Positions 24,037 to 33,123 of a DNA stretch of 34,128 bases are shown here, piece by piece. The translations under genes and the position numbers were made by a program. Source of the DNA: Streptomyces sabulosicollis (GTDB lineage Bacteria > Actinomycetota > Actinomycetes > Streptomycetales > Streptomycetaceae); NCBI RefSeq assembly GCF_016103465.1, contig NZ_JAEEAP010000049.1, positions 1-34,128 of the forward strand, in the 5' to 3' direction. Positions within the stretch are counted from its first letter, which is position 1. Each line of letters opens with the position of its first letter. The notes below the pieces were generated by a model. That model had not been told where the DNA came from. It saw only the letters and a program-made list of their open reading frames with translations, and searched no databases.

Positions 24037-25289
24037 CCGACGGCCCGGTCCCAGGTGACCGGGAGCCGGTGGACTCCGTAGATCAGCATGTCGTGGCGCA
24101 GCGGCACCTCGTCGGGCGGCACCGCCAGCCGGAGCGTGGGGAAGCGCCGCAGCAGGGCGGGATACCCCGTCCGCATCTCCATCCGTGCCAGATGCTGGCC
24201 CAGGCACTGGTGAACGCCGTGACCGAATGCGATCTGATCGCCCGGGTCGCGGGTGACGTCCAGGGTGTCCGGGGCGGCGAACCGCGAGGGGTCCCGGTTG
24301 GCCGAGGCCAGCGCCCCGACCACCGTCTCCCCGGCCCGTACCCGTGCCCCCGCGATCTCGAGGTCCTCCCGGGCGACCCGGACGATCCCGAACTGGACGA
24401 TGGTCAGATACCGCAGCAGCTCCTCGACCGCGTGGTCGATCACCTCGGGCCGCTCCCGCACCTCGTGCGACTGCTCGGGGTGGCGCAGCAGGGCGTAGGT
24501 GCCCAGGGCCAGCATGTTCGCCGTCGTCTCATGGCCCGCGACGAGCAGCAGCAGCCCCACGCCGGTCAGCTCCTCGTCGGTCAGCCCGGCCGCCGCGGCG
24601 CTGCCGGGGCCGCCGGGCGCGCCCTGATCACCGTTGACCAGGCGGGAGAGCAGCGCCTCGTCCGGCCGGTGCCGCTTGGCGCCGATCAGCTCCCGCATGT
24701 ACTCCCACAGCGCGTCCCGGGCCGCGTACACCTCCTCCTCGCGCTGGCCGAGCCGGAGCAGCACGGTGGCCCACCGCTGGAAGTCGGCCCGGTCCCCGTA
24801 GGGCACGCCCAGCAGCTCGCAGATCACCAGCGAGGGGATCGGCTGGGCGAACGACGTCACGAGGTCGGCCGGGGGACCGGCGCGCTCCATCGCGGCCAGG
24901 TGGTCCTCGACGATCTCCTCGATCCGCGGTTGCAGCCCGCGCAGCCCCCGGGCGGTGAACCACTTGCTCAGCAGCCGCCGGTAGCGGGTGTGCTCGGGTG
25001 GGTCCATACCGATGAACGAGCCCAGCATGCGGCGGTCGTCCGGGCGGACCGGAAACGCGTGCACCGGTGAGGAGGTGCGGCGGCGGTCCGAGCTGAAGCG
25101 GTCGTCCGCCAGCAGCCGCGTCACGTCCTCGTGCCGGGTGAGCAGCCAGCCCGCCTTGCCGTCCGGGAAGGCCAGCCGACTGGCCCCGCCCTCCTCCCGC
25201 AGCGCCGCGTAGGCACCGGGCGGATCGAAGGGGCAGTCGCGATGTCTGGGCAGCGGCGCCGGAGCCGACGCCCGTGATGTGACGGACAC
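24033..25289 (-). CDS. Cytochrome P450 (actinobacterial class I)
   Basis: The 418-residue protein is full length. It has the I-helix oxygen motif AGHETT (about 248-253), an ExxR motif in EELLRYL, and the haem loop FGHGVHQCLGQHLARME with Cys362 as the axial ligand. It resembles bacterial CYP105/CYP107-type monooxygenases, which need ferredoxin and reductase; neither is in the window. Substrate unknown. GTG 25289 chosen because AAGGGAG lies 7 nt upstream. Its upstream region borders the MFS pseudogene. Confidence 0.93.
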   Translation of the reverse strand: MSVTSRASAPAPLPRHRDCPFDPPGAYAALREEGGASRLAFPDGKAGWLLTRHEDVTRLLADDRFSSDRRRTSSPVHAFPVRPDDRRMLGSFIGMDPPEHTRYRRLLSKWFTARGLRGLQPRIEEIVEDHLAAMERAGPPADLVTSFAQPIPSLVICELLGVPYGDRADFQRWATVLLRLGQREEEVYAARDALWEYMRELIGAKRHRPDEALLSRLVNGDQGAPGGPGSAAAAGLTDEELTGVGLLLLVAGHETTANMLALGTYALLRHPEQSHEVRERPEVIDHAVEELLRYLTIVQFGIVRVAREDLEIAGARVRAGETVVGALASANRDPSRFAAPDTLDVTRDPGDQIAFGHGVHQCLGQHLARMEMRTGYPALLRRFPTLRLAVPPDEVPLRHDMLIYGVHRLPVTWDRAVG

Positions 25290-25368
25290 GGAAACGCTCC
25301 CTTCGAAGGCGAACCGAGTCCCTCCCTTTCGAGCGTATCTCCGCCCGAGGGGCCGGGCGACGCGAGCC

Positions 25369-26159
25369 TTACGGCAACGGGCCCACGCCGACCGCGGTTT
25401 CCCGGGCCGGTGCGGCATCGCGGTCCGCGCGCTCCAGGAGCCGGGGCCCCGTCCGGTGGGGGATCGACATGCCGCGGCGAGGGCCTGGGGACAGCCGGAG
25501 GCCGAGGCCCAGCGTCCATCCCGGCGCCAGGATCCGCCGCAGCGGAGCCGGGGCGCCCTCGAAGACGGCCCGCGCTCACTGTTCGGCCGTCAGGAGGGGG
25601 GACCAGAAACGTCGCGGCGTTGACGAGCATCCCGTTCACCGCGCCCGCCAGCTGTGCGGTCAGACCGCCGGAACCCTGTCCTGCGATCTGCGTGGCGGAG
25701 GCGCTGCCGTGCAGTGTGGCAGTGCCCTCGGGCTGGTCGGCGGCGTCCAGGAGCCCGGCGAGATACGCGCTGTAGGCGGTCTGGAAGAACACCGCCGCCG
25801 TACCCGTCAGCAGGGCGACGACCAGCAGCATCCCGACGCTCAGCAGTCCGGACGCGGCGGCCACCGGGACGGACGCGAACAGCACCAGCGAGACCGCCGC
25901 GGCGGTCAGCATGACCGGCCTTCTCGGCAGCCGGTCCACCCACGCGCCCGCCCGGAAGGCCGATGAGCAGCCAAGGGGCCCATGCGGTGGCGGCCAGCAG
26001 ACCGACCTCGAAGGTGTCCGCGTGCAGGGTGGAGACGGCGATCAGTGGCATCGCCACACCGGTGACGGCGGACCCGTACGTCCCCGCGGTCTCACCGCAC
26101 CACAGCAGCCGGAAGTCGCGGTGGCGCCGCAGCAGGCCACCGGAGGTCCTCGGAGTCAC
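25369..26159 (-). pseudogene. Broken MFS transporter gene: frameshift and loss of the C-terminal half
   Basis: Reading from GTG 26159, the product begins like an MFS exporter (LRRHRDFRLLWCGETAGTYG, then MPLIAVSTL and LLAATAWAPWLLIGLP). At about 25951-25953 one extra C (plus strand; G in the gene) breaks the frame. Removing it restores GLPAGAWVDRLPRRPVML, which runs on normally to VNAATFLV at about 25601. From there the family sequence is lost; in another frame a 3' fragment (about 25575-25369, FEGAPAPLRRILAPGWTLG to GVGPLP) appears to come from an unrelated gene whose 5' part is missing. I cannot name that fragment. The gene lies between the P450 and LysR genes. Confidence 0.75.
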
Positions 26160-26164
26160 GGCGG

Positions 26165-27067
26165 TCAGGTTCCTCGGCCGGGGAGAAGGGCGGCCGCGTG
26201 GCGGAGCAGTGCGTGCAGGGCCGGGTTGTCGTTGTTCTTGCGCCACACGAGGTTGAGTTCCACTGGCTCCGGAGTGGTCAGCTCCACCGATTTGAAGACG
26301 GTGTTCGGGTAGCGCGGCCGGGCGGCGGTCTCCGGGACCAGGGCCACGCCCCAGCCGCCGTTCACCAGGGCCAGGATGGTGTGGACCTGGCTCAGGTACT
26401 GGGAGAAGACCGGGGTGGCGTGTGCGGCGCGGAAGATGCTGATGAGCAGCTCGTTGAAGTAGCGCGCCTCGATGGGCGAGTACATCAGCAGTTCCTGCCC
26501 GTCGAAGTCGGCCACCCGCAGCGGCCCTTCGCCCGCCGCGAGCGGATGCCCGGTCGGCAGGGCGGCGAGCAGCCGCTCCCGGGCCGCGGGCCGGGAGCGC
26601 AGATCCGGTCCGGTGACCGAGGGCCGCACCAGGCCCAGGTCAAGGCTCTGCTCGGTGACGGCCTCCAACTGGTCACGGGTGACCATCTCGCGCAGGGTGA
26701 TCTCCGCCCCCGGCATGGCGGCGCGGGCGATCTGCAGCAGCGTGCCGAGCACGGAGTGGGCGCTGGCCGCCGTGAAGCCGATGGCGATGCTCCCCGCCTC
26801 GCCCGTGGCCACCTGCTGGGCGGCGAGCACGGCGTGCTCGGACTGGCGCAGGATGCGGCGGGCCTCGGTGAGGAAGGCGCGTCCCGCGGGGGTGAGCCGC
26901 ACCGAGCGGTTGGTGCGCTCGAGCAACTGGACCCGCAACTCGGTCTCGAGCAGCTGGATCTGGCGGCTCAGCGGCGGCTGGGTCATCTTCAGCCGCTCCG
27001 CGGCCCGGGTGAAATGCAGCTCCTCGGCGACCGTCACAAAGCTGGTGAGTTGCATGAGCGTGAACAA
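26165..27067 (-). CDS. LysR-family transcriptional regulator
   Basis: The 300-residue protein has the LysR helix-turn-helix (QLTSFVTVAEELHFTRAAER, then MTQPPLSRQIQLLE) and an effector-binding domain (SIAIGFTAASAHSVLGTLLQ; LGLVRP). It resembles regulators of aromatic-acid and sugar-acid catabolism. I favour the TTG at 27067 because GGGAG lies 7 nt upstream; the ATG at 27055 is 19 nt from that site. It is divergent from the galactarate-type dehydratase gene at 27220, and a dyad lies between them, so it is the probable activator of the sugar-diacid module. Confidence 0.9.
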   Translation of the reverse strand: MFTLMQLTSFVTVAEELHFTRAAERLKMTQPPLSRQIQLLETELRVQLLERTNRSVRLTPAGRAFLTEARRILRQSEHAVLAAQQVATGEAGSIAIGFTAASAHSVLGTLLQIARAAMPGAEITLREMVTRDQLEAVTEQSLDLGLVRPSVTGPDLRSRPAARERLLAALPTGHPLAAGEGPLRVADFDGQELLMYSPIEARYFNELLISIFRAAHATPVFSQYLSQVHTILALVNGGWGVALVPETAARPRYPNTVFKSVELTTPEPVELNLVWRKNNDNPALHALLRHAAALLPGRGT

Positions 27068-27106
27068 CGATGCTCTCCCGGTATCAACGCATGCCAATTT
27101 TAAGTT

Positions 27107-27121
27107 AGACGTAGATCGTCT
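27107..27121. promoter_or_regulatory. Dyad AGACG-N5-CGTCT, candidate LysR binding site
   Basis: AGACGTAGATCGTCT is a perfect 5-bp dyad with a 5-nt centre in an AT-richer stretch between the divergent LysR and dehydratase genes. It matches the usual form of LysR sites (interrupted dyad, T-N11-A type). Confidence 0.5.
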
Positions 27122-27219
27122 GGCGACCTTAGCTTGCAAAGGAGCTCGTCGGCCGCCCGGGGGCGGCTCCGACGACATCCACCCGCCCCGCACACGGGCC
27201 CCACACACAGGGACAACAC

Positions 27220-28398
27220 GTGGTGACCACATCGCATACGGCAACGCACGCCGCGCAGCAAACAGGTGAGGCGACCCTCGACCGGGTCTCCTGGATCCGA
27301 GTGTCCTCGGTCGTCCTTCCCCTGGCCACTCCCATCAGCGACGCCAAGGTGCTCACCGGGCGCCAGAAGCCCATGACGGAAGTGGCGTTCCTCTTCGTCG
27401 AACTCGCCACCGAGGAGGGGCACGAGGGCATCGGCTTCAGCTACTCCAAGCGCGCGGGAGGGCCCGGCCAGTTCGCCCACGCCCAGGAGATCGCGCCCGC
27501 CCTGCTCGGCGAGGACCCCAGCGACATCGCCAGGATCTGGACCAAACTGGTGTGGGCGGGCGCCTCCGTGGGCCGCAGCGGGCTGTCCACGCAGGCGATC
27601 GCGGCCTTCGACATCGCCCTGTGGGACCTCAAGGCCAAGCGGGCCGGGCTGCCACTGGCCAAGCTGCTGGGCGCCCACCGCGACACCGTCCGCTGCTACA
27701 ACACCTCCGGTGGCTTTCTGCACACGCCGACCGAGCAGCTGCTGGAGAACGCGACCGCCTCGCTGGCCAGCGGGATCGGCGGTATCAAGATCAAGGTGGG
27801 CCAGCCGGACGGCAAGGAGGACCTGCGCCGGCTGACCGCCGTACGGGAGCACCTGGGCGATGACGTACCGCTCATGGTGGACGCCAATCAGCAGTGGGAC
27901 CGGCCCACCGCGCAGCGCATGGGGCGCGCCTTCGAGGAGTTCGGCCTGGTCTGGATCGAGGAGCCGCTGGACGCCTATGACGCGGCCGGCCACGCGGCCC
28001 TCGCCGCCTCGCTGGACACCTCCGTGGCCACCGGGGAGATGCTGGCGAGCGTGGCCGAACACTGGGAGCTGATACGCCACAACGCGGCGGACATCATTCA
28101 GCCCGATGCACCGCGCATCGGTGGCATCACCCAGTTCCTCAAGCTGGCCACCCTCGCCGAGCAGCACCATCTACAACTCGCCCCGCACTTCGCGATGGAG
28201 ATCCACCTCCATCTCGCGGCCGCCTATCCGCAGGAGCCGTGGGTGGAGCATTTCGACTGGCTGGAGCCGCTGTTCAACGAGCGGCTGGAGATCCGCGACG
28301 GCCGGATGCGGGTGTCCGCACGGCCCGGTCTCGGCATCACCCTCAGCGAGCAGGCCCGTGCCTGGACGGGCGCCGAGGCCGAATTCGGCACCCGATAA
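27220..28398 (+). CDS. L-talarate/galactarate dehydratase (enolase superfamily, MR subgroup)
   Basis: The 392-residue protein closely follows Salmonella talarate/galactarate dehydratase in its C-terminal half: KIKVGQPDGKEDLRRLTAVRE, LMVDANQQWD, IEEPLDAYD, ATGEML, APHFAMEIHLHL and HFDWLEPLFNERLE. Catalytic residues Lys190, Lys192, Asp221, Glu247, Glu273 and His323 lie exactly five residues before those of the Salmonella enzyme. It dehydrates m-galactarate or L-talarate to 5-keto-4-deoxy-glucarate. It is divergent from a LysR regulator and precedes a GntP transporter and glucarate dehydratase. Start is GTG 27220 or the GTG immediately after. Confidence 0.88.
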   Translation: MVTTSHTATHAAQQTGEATLDRVSWIRVSSVVLPLATPISDAKVLTGRQKPMTEVAFLFVELATEEGHEGIGFSYSKRAGGPGQFAHAQEIAPALLGEDPSDIARIWTKLVWAGASVGRSGLSTQAIAAFDIALWDLKAKRAGLPLAKLLGAHRDTVRCYNTSGGFLHTPTEQLLENATASLASGIGGIKIKVGQPDGKEDLRRLTAVREHLGDDVPLMVDANQQWDRPTAQRMGRAFEEFGLVWIEEPLDAYDAAGHAALAASLDTSVATGEMLASVAEHWELIRHNAADIIQPDAPRIGGITQFLKLATLAEQHHLQLAPHFAMEIHLHLAAAYPQEPWVEHFDWLEPLFNERLEIRDGRMRVSARPGLGITLSEQARAWTGAEAEFGTR

Positions 28399-28443
28399 GC
28401 CCGTTTCGCACCGACGCCGATCACGGATCCACGGCCACACCCA

Positions 28444-28472
28444 TTGACCGGCGGTGTTCACCCCTCTAACCT
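28444..28472 (+). promoter_or_regulatory. HrdB-type promoter upstream of the GntP transporter gene
   Basis: TTGACC (28444-28449), exactly 17 nt, then TAACCT (28467-28472). Transcription would start near 28479, about 100 nt before the transporter ATG. Confidence 0.7.
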
Positions 28473-28490
28473 CCATCTGCATATATAGAC

Positions 28491-28512
28491 GGAGTGCATG
28501 TACGTGGACTCC
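28491..28512. promoter_or_regulatory. 22-bp imperfect palindrome just downstream of the promoter, candidate operator
   Basis: The stretch begins GGAGTGCATG and ends CGTGGACTCC; 18 of 22 positions match the reverse complement. It starts about 10 nt after the expected transcription start, where a bound repressor would block the GntP-gudD transcript. Confidence 0.55.
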
Positions 28513-28580
28513 TTGGCCCGTCTGGCGAGCGGTTCGAGCCTCCGGCTCAACCGGCCGCAGTTCAAAGGGGAACTGAAGAC

Positions 28581-29918
28581 ATGCCTCTAGCCGTCGTCGG
28601 AATCAGCGTGGCGATCCTGCTGTTCCTCATGACCAGGCTGAAGCTCAACGGCTTCATCGCCCTGCTCCTCGTGGCCGTCGGCGTCGCGCTGGTGCAGGGG
28701 GTCGAGATGGAGAAGATCCCCGAAGTCCTCGGAGAGGGCGTCGGGGGTCAGATCGGCGACACCATGCTGGTCGTCGGTCTCGGCGCCATGGTCGGCCGGG
28801 TCATGGGCGACTGCGGCGCGGCCCAGCGCATAGCCAACACCCTCATCGACACCTTCGGTCTGCGCTGGGTACAGGTGGCGATGGTGGTCACCGCCATGCT
28901 CATCGGCGTGACCATGTTCTACGAGGTGGCCTTCGTCATCATCGTGCCGGTGGCGTTCACCATCGTCCGGGTCACCCGCAAGAACCTGCTGTGGGTCGGC
29001 CTTCCGATGTCCATCGCCCTGTCCACCATGCACAGCTTCCTGCCGCCCCACCCCGGGCCCACCGCGGTGGCCGCCACCTTCCACGCCTCCGTCGGCCTGA
29101 CCCTGTTCTACGGGCTGTTCATCGCCGTTCCGGCCGGTGCGCTGATCGCCCTGGTGTGGCCGCGCCTCCCGTTCGTCCGGCGGATGGACCCCGAGATCCC
29201 CAAGGGCCTGGTCAGCGAGCGCACCTTCACCGAGGAGGAGATGCCGGGCCTCGGCTGGTCGCTGTCGGTGGCCCTGGTCCCGGTGGTGCTGATCGCCGGC
29301 GCCGCGGTGACCGACATGGCCGTGTCCGGCTCCGGCCCGGTCCTGCACTTCATCACCTTCATCGGATCGGCGCCCATCGCCCTGCTGCTGACCCTGCTGC
29401 TCGCGGTGTGGGCGTTCGGCCCGCGGATCGGCCGGAGCCTGTCCGAGGTCAGCGCCTCCTGCAACTCCGCCGCCCAGGCAATGGCGATGATCCTGCTGGT
29501 CATCGGCGCCGGTGGCGCGTTCAAGCAGGTCCTGGTCGAGGGCGGGATATCCGACTACATCAAGGACCTCACCGACGACTGGTCCATCTCGCCGATCATC
29601 CTCGCCTGGCTCATCGCCGTCGTCCTGCGGGTGGCGCTCGGATCCGCCACGGTCGCCGTGGTCACCGCCGCCGGTGTGGTGCAGCCGCTCCTGGAGAACA
29701 GCGGAGTCCACCCCGAGCTGATGGTGCTCGCCGTTTCCTGCGGATCGATCGCCTTCAGCCATGTGAACGACCCCGGCTTCTGGATGTTCAAGGAGTACTT
29801 CAACCTCTCCGTCATCGACGCCATCAAGGCGCGCACCACCTACACCACCGTGCTCGCGGTCCTCGGCCTCGGCGGTGTGCTGGCCGTCGAAGCCGCCCTC
29901 GAAGCACTCCATGTCTGA
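28581..29918 (+). CDS. GntP-family sugar-acid:H+ symporter
   Basis: The 445-residue protein has about 12 hydrophobic segments and the GntP family pattern: [64 protein letters not shown] and [15 protein letters not shown] near the C-terminus. Family members carry gluconate, idonate or other sugar acids with protons. Lying between two aldarate dehydratase genes it probably imports glucarate or galactarate. ATG 28581 with GGGGAA upstream. A promoter and palindrome precede it. Confidence 0.9.
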   Translation: MPLAVVGISVAILLFLMTRLKLNGFIALLLVAVGVALVQGVEMEKIPEVLGEGVGGQIGDTMLVVGLGAMVGRVMGDCGAAQRIANTLIDTFGLRWVQVAMVVTAMLIGVTMFYEVAFVIIVPVAFTIVRVTRKNLLWVGLPMSIALSTMHSFLPPHPGPTAVAATFHASVGLTLFYGLFIAVPAGALIALVWPRLPFVRRMDPEIPKGLVSERTFTEEEMPGLGWSLSVALVPVVLIAGAAVTDMAVSGSGPVLHFITFIGSAPIALLLTLLLAVWAFGPRIGRSLSEVSASCNSAAQAMAMILLVIGAGGAFKQVLVEGGISDYIKDLTDDWSISPIILAWLIAVVLRVALGSATVAVVTAAGVVQPLLENSGVHPELMVLAVSCGSIAFSHVNDPGFWMFKEYFNLSVIDAIKARTTYTTVLAVLGLGGVLAVEAALEALHV

Positions 29919-29985
29919 CACTCGAGGTCCGACACCCGGGATCCGACCCCCAAGGCCCGACCGCCCCCGACCCAAGGACGCCACG

Positions 29986-31314
29986 ATGAGCCAGCCGACC
30001 GTCACCTCGTTCTCCGTCTACCCGGTCGCCGGCCGGGACAGCATGGAGCTGAACCTCTCCGGCGCCCACGGCCCCTACTTCACCCGCAACGTGGTGGTCC
30101 TCGAGGACTCCGAGGGCCGTACCGGACTGGGTGAGGTGCCCGGCGGTGAGAAGATCACCCAGACGCTGCGCGACGCCGAGTCCCTCGTCGTCGGGGCGCG
30201 GGTGGGTGACTACAAGCGGGTGCTGCGCGAGATCGGGCAGCGGTTCGGCGACCGTGACGCCGGGGGCCGGGGCACCCAGACCTTCGATCTGCGCACCACC
30301 GTGCACGCCGTCACCGCCGTCGAGTCGGCCCTGCTGGACCTCCTCGGACAGCATCTGGAGGTGCCCGTCGCGGCGCTCCTGGGCGACGGGCAGCAACGCG
30401 ACGCGGTACGGGTCCTGGGCTATCTGTTCTACGTCGGCGACCCCGACCGGACCGACCTGGAGTACGTCCGCGAACCCGAAGCCGACGCCGAGTGGTACCG
30501 CATCCGCCACGAGGAGGCGCTGACCCCTGAGGCGATCGTCCGCCAGGCCGAGGCCACCTACGACCTCTACGGCTTTGCGGACTTCAAGCTCAAGGGCGGG
30601 GTCCTGGAGGGAAACGAGGAGGTCAAGGCGGTACGGGCGCTCAAGGAGCGGTTCCCCGAGGCCCGTATCACCCTCGACCCCAACGGCGCCTGGTCGCTGC
30701 GCGAGGCGATCGAGCTGTGCCGGCCGCTGCTCGGCACGCTCGCCTACGCCGAGGATCCGTGCGGCGCCGAGGACGGCTACTCCGGCCGGGAGATCCTGGC
30801 CGAGTTCCGGCGCGCCACCGGACTGCCCACGGCCACCAACATGATCGCCACGGACTGGCGGCAGATGACCCACGCGCTGGCGCTGCAGTCCGTCTCCATC
30901 CCGCTGGCCGACCCCCACTTCTGGACCATGCGGGGGTCGGTACGGGTGGCCCAGCTCTGCCATGAGATGGGCCTGACCTGGGGCTGCCACTCCAACAACC
31001 ACTTCGACATCTCCCTGGCGATGGTGGCCCACTGCGGAGCCGCCGCCCCGGGCACGTACAACGCCCTGGACACCCACTGGATCTGGCAGGAGGGGCTGGA
31101 GCGGCTCACCGTCGAGCCGCCGCGGATCGCCGGCGGTGAGATCGCCATCCCGGACGCCCCCGGTCTTGGCATCCGGCTCGACCGGGACCGGCTCCTCGCC
31201 GCCCACGCCCTCTACCAGGAGAAGGCGCTGGGGGCGCGGGACGACGCGGTCGGCATGCGCTATCTCGTTCCGGGCTGGACGTTCGACAACAAGCGGCCCT
31301 GCCTGGTGCGTTAG
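29986..31314 (+). CDS. gudD: Glucarate dehydratase
   Basis: The 442-residue protein is the size of GudD (446 in E. coli). It has the N-terminal [14 protein letters not shown] and [11 protein letters not shown], and catalytic positions Lys201/Lys203 (FKLKGG), Asp231 (LDPNGAW), Glu256 (AEDPCG), Asn285 (ATNMIATDW) and His339 (SNNHFDIS). Together with LYVLEDR-like YLVPGW near the end these identify the glucarate dehydratase subgroup of the enolase superfamily. It converts D-glucarate (and L-idarate) to 5-keto-4-deoxy-glucarate. It lies 67 nt after the GntP gene, probably in one transcript, and is followed by a perfect hairpin. Confidence 0.94.
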   Translation: MSQPTVTSFSVYPVAGRDSMELNLSGAHGPYFTRNVVVLEDSEGRTGLGEVPGGEKITQTLRDAESLVVGARVGDYKRVLREIGQRFGDRDAGGRGTQTFDLRTTVHAVTAVESALLDLLGQHLEVPVAALLGDGQQRDAVRVLGYLFYVGDPDRTDLEYVREPEADAEWYRIRHEEALTPEAIVRQAEATYDLYGFADFKLKGGVLEGNEEVKAVRALKERFPEARITLDPNGAWSLREAIELCRPLLGTLAYAEDPCGAEDGYSGREILAEFRRATGLPTATNMIATDWRQMTHALALQSVSIPLADPHFWTMRGSVRVAQLCHEMGLTWGCHSNNHFDISLAMVAHCGAAAPGTYNALDTHWIWQEGLERLTVEPPRIAGGEIAIPDAPGLGIRLDRDRLLAAHALYQEKALGARDDAVGMRYLVPGWTFDNKRPCLVR

Positions 31315-31319
31315 CGTGC

Positions 31320-31354
31320 CCGATCCGGTGGGTCGGTCCGACCCACCGGATCGG
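31320..31354 (+). terminator. Perfect 17-bp inverted repeat after gudD, terminator
   Basis: CCGATCCGGTGGGTCGG and its exact reverse complement are separated by a single T, six nt after the gudD stop. It lacks a T-run, as is usual in Streptomyces. As the next gene converges it can serve both directions. Confidence 0.8.
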
Positions 31355-31381
31355 CCTCGGCCCGGCTCGGGGCCGTGCGGC

Positions 31382-31756
31382 TCAGACCTCCAGATCGGCC
31401 TCGATGTTGCGCAGCTGGTGCCGTGCCATCGCCAGGTTGGCCCGCTTCCTGTCCAGCGCCAGGTACAGGAAGAGCCCCTGGCTGTCCCGGCCCTTGAGCA
31501 GCCGGATCAGGTGGTACTGGCTGCCGAGGGTGATCAGGATGTCCTCGATGCCGTCCTGAAGACCGAGCTGCTCCATGGTGCGCACCTTGGCGCGCACCAC
31601 ATCGGTGTTGCCCGCCGCGGCCACCGTCAGGTCGAGCTCCTTTCCTCCGCCCACGGTGCCGAGGGCCATCCCGCTGGAGTAGTCGACCAGCGCGGCGCCG
31701 AGGGAGCCCTCGATGGACGTCATCGCCTCTTTGAGCGCGGTCTGGGTGTTCGCCAT
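31382..31756 (-). CDS. Roadblock/LC7-domain protein
   Basis: The 124-residue protein (ALKEAMTSIEGSLGAALVDYSSGMALGTVGGG, later LQDGIEDILITLGSQYHLIRLL) follows the roadblock/LC7 fold: a long helix, then 'GAALVDYSSG' and two further strands with a helix between. Such proteins often work as partners or GAPs for small Ras-like GTPases (MglA type). No GTPase gene is in the window. It is a paralogue of the gene at 33120-33542: both share the tail pattern YHLxR...FLYLxLDR...NLAxARxxLR. ATG 31756; AAAGGAAC lies upstream. It is the last gene of a four-gene minus-strand cluster. Confidence 0.82.
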   Translation of the reverse strand: MANTQTALKEAMTSIEGSLGAALVDYSSGMALGTVGGGKELDLTVAAAGNTDVVRAKVRTMEQLGLQDGIEDILITLGSQYHLIRLLKGRDSQGLFLYLALDRKRANLAMARHQLRNIEADLEV

Positions 31757-31841
31757 GATCGTGGCTGTTCCTTTCGATGTCAGTGATGTCCGGTCGGATC
31801 TCGGCGCGCGGTGTGCGCGCCGGGCGGGGGAGTTCGTGGGG

Positions 31842-32276
31842 TCAGGGCTGCTCGGCCCTGCTGAGGGCGACGCCCACCAGATCGGCGAGACGGGCGCCCG
31901 ACCGCCGGGCCTCCATATGGAGGCGTCCGACGTTGGTGCGGTCACCGGCCAGCACGGTCAGCACGGCCGTGGAACCCGCGGCGTAGGTGGCCACATAGCC
32001 GTTCTCACCGCGTACCAGCAGTTCACGGAAGGCGCCCCGCCCAGTGGCGCCCGCCAGCGACTGCGCCACGCCGAGCGCCGTGGCGGTCAGCGCCGCCACC
32101 CCTTCGGGCTCGACGGTGGCCGTGTCATGCGCCAGCACCACGCCATCGCTGGTGGCGGCGAGGGCGCCGGTCACATGGGTCACCCGGGCCCGCAGCCGGC
32201 GCAGCTCCTCCAGCACCTCGGGTTCGGCGGCCAGCAGCCACTTCCGCTCCGTGCGCTGCCGCAGGGTGAGCCTCAT
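31842..32276 (-). CDS. Roadblock/LC7-like protein, second type
   Basis: The 144-residue protein has a basic N-terminus, then an RLRARVTHVTGALAATSDGVVLAHD segment and LVRGENGYVATYAAGSTAVLTVLAG. This is the pattern of the shorter roadblock family of actinobacteria (as in conservons, where an adjacent GTPase is found). ATG 32276 lacks a clear ribosome site; GTG about 12 nt upstream is an alternative. It lies 37 nt downstream of the DUF4388-like gene and 85 nt before the next roadblock gene on the same strand. Confidence 0.72.
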   Translation of the reverse strand: MRLTLRQRTERKWLLAAEPEVLEELRRLRARVTHVTGALAATSDGVVLAHDTATVEPEGVAALTATALGVAQSLAGATGRGAFRELLVRGENGYVATYAAGSTAVLTVLAGDRTNVGRLHMEARRSGARLADLVGVALSRAEQP

Positions 32277-32313
32277 GACGCCGCGCACGGGGCGGGCGGG
32301 TCGGTCGGGGGAA

Positions 32314-33123
32314 TCACAGGGCTGCCTCCAAGGCGTCGCGGAGCCGACGCAGCAGGTCGATGTCGGGATCGGTGAAGACGGCCGCGCCGGGCCCGCGGTC
32401 CGGGGCGGGCGGCCCGGGGCGGCCCGGACGTTCCGGACGCGTGGAGCGCGGGGTGGCGACATGGCCCGCCGCCGCCAGCCGCCGTATGTCGATCAGCGTG
32501 TGGAAGGCGGGACGGCCCAGCTCCCGGGCGATACGGGCCGGTGTGCGGACCCCGTCGGCCAGTGCCAGCACCGCGCGCTGACGGGGAGTGACGGCCGGGG
32601 CGCGGCCATCGGGGCGGCGCAGCACCACCGGCTCCGTGTCCACCTGCGGATACGGCCACAGGGCAGCCAGCAGTTTGCCGCGGCGCCGGGTCTCGCGCTC
32701 GACGGCGACCGCGCCCACCGGGCGTACCGGCCCGAGCCAGTGGGCCGCGCCCCGCCGGAAGCCGCGGGGTCCGCTGCCGTGCCCCAGCGCGAAGTACGCC
32801 GCGTCGAACAGCGCGCCCAGATGGCAGATCTCCAGCTCCGCGTCCGACAGCCGGCCGCTGTCCACGAGGAACCGCCCGACCCCGCCGGCCCGGCCCGTCC
32901 GGTCCACCGCCTCCCGCCAGCTGTCGGCGGTCAGCCGTCCACCGGCGGTGAGCAGCACCTCGATCCCGGGGGCCGCGGGGCTCTCGGCGTGCACCACCTG
33001 GCCGTCCCGGAGATAGACGGTGCCCGCGTCGCACAGCAGGGCGCCACTGGCCCGCTCGGCGGCGAGCCCGGTGAGGCTGGGGGCGTGTCCGGCTCGCGCG
33101 GCGGTCCTGTGAGGCAGGCTCAT
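32314..33123 (-). CDS. Protein with DUF4388/PATAN-like domain and a C-terminal winged-helix-like region
   Basis: The 269-residue protein starts with a DUF4388-like domain (SLTGLAAERASGALLCDAGTV then YLRDGQVVHAESP), known from two-component and gliding-motility regulators that bind small partners. A middle region follows (SDAELEICHLGALFDAAYFALG). The last third (TPRQRAVLALADGVRTPARI, then FHTLIDIRRLAAAGHV) looks like a winged helix, so DNA binding is possible. The ATG at 33123 overlaps the stop of the roadblock gene upstream (ATGA). I cannot assign a partner or target. Its stop is 37 nt before the second roadblock gene. Confidence 0.7.
   Translation of the reverse strand: MSLPHRTAARAGHAPSLTGLAAERASGALLCDAGTVYLRDGQVVHAESPAAPGIEVLLTAGGRLTADSWREAVDRTGRAGGVGRFLVDSGRLSDAELEICHLGALFDAAYFALGHGSGPRGFRRGAAHWLGPVRPVGAVAVERETRRRGKLLAALWPYPQVDTEPVVLRRPDGRAPAVTPRQRAVLALADGVRTPARIARELGRPAFHTLIDIRRLAAAGHVATPRSTRPERPGRPGPPAPDRGPGAAVFTDPDIDLLRRLRDALEAAL

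Noticed and set aside
25279-25623. A 114-codon plus-strand frame starting near the P450 promoter
   Set aside because: It is antisense to the P450 5' end and to the MFS remnant and shows no recognisable motif.
28587-30005. A 472-codon minus-strand open frame over the transporter gene
   Set aside because: It is antisense to the GntP gene, and its Gly/Asp/His-rich sequence has no membrane or domain pattern.
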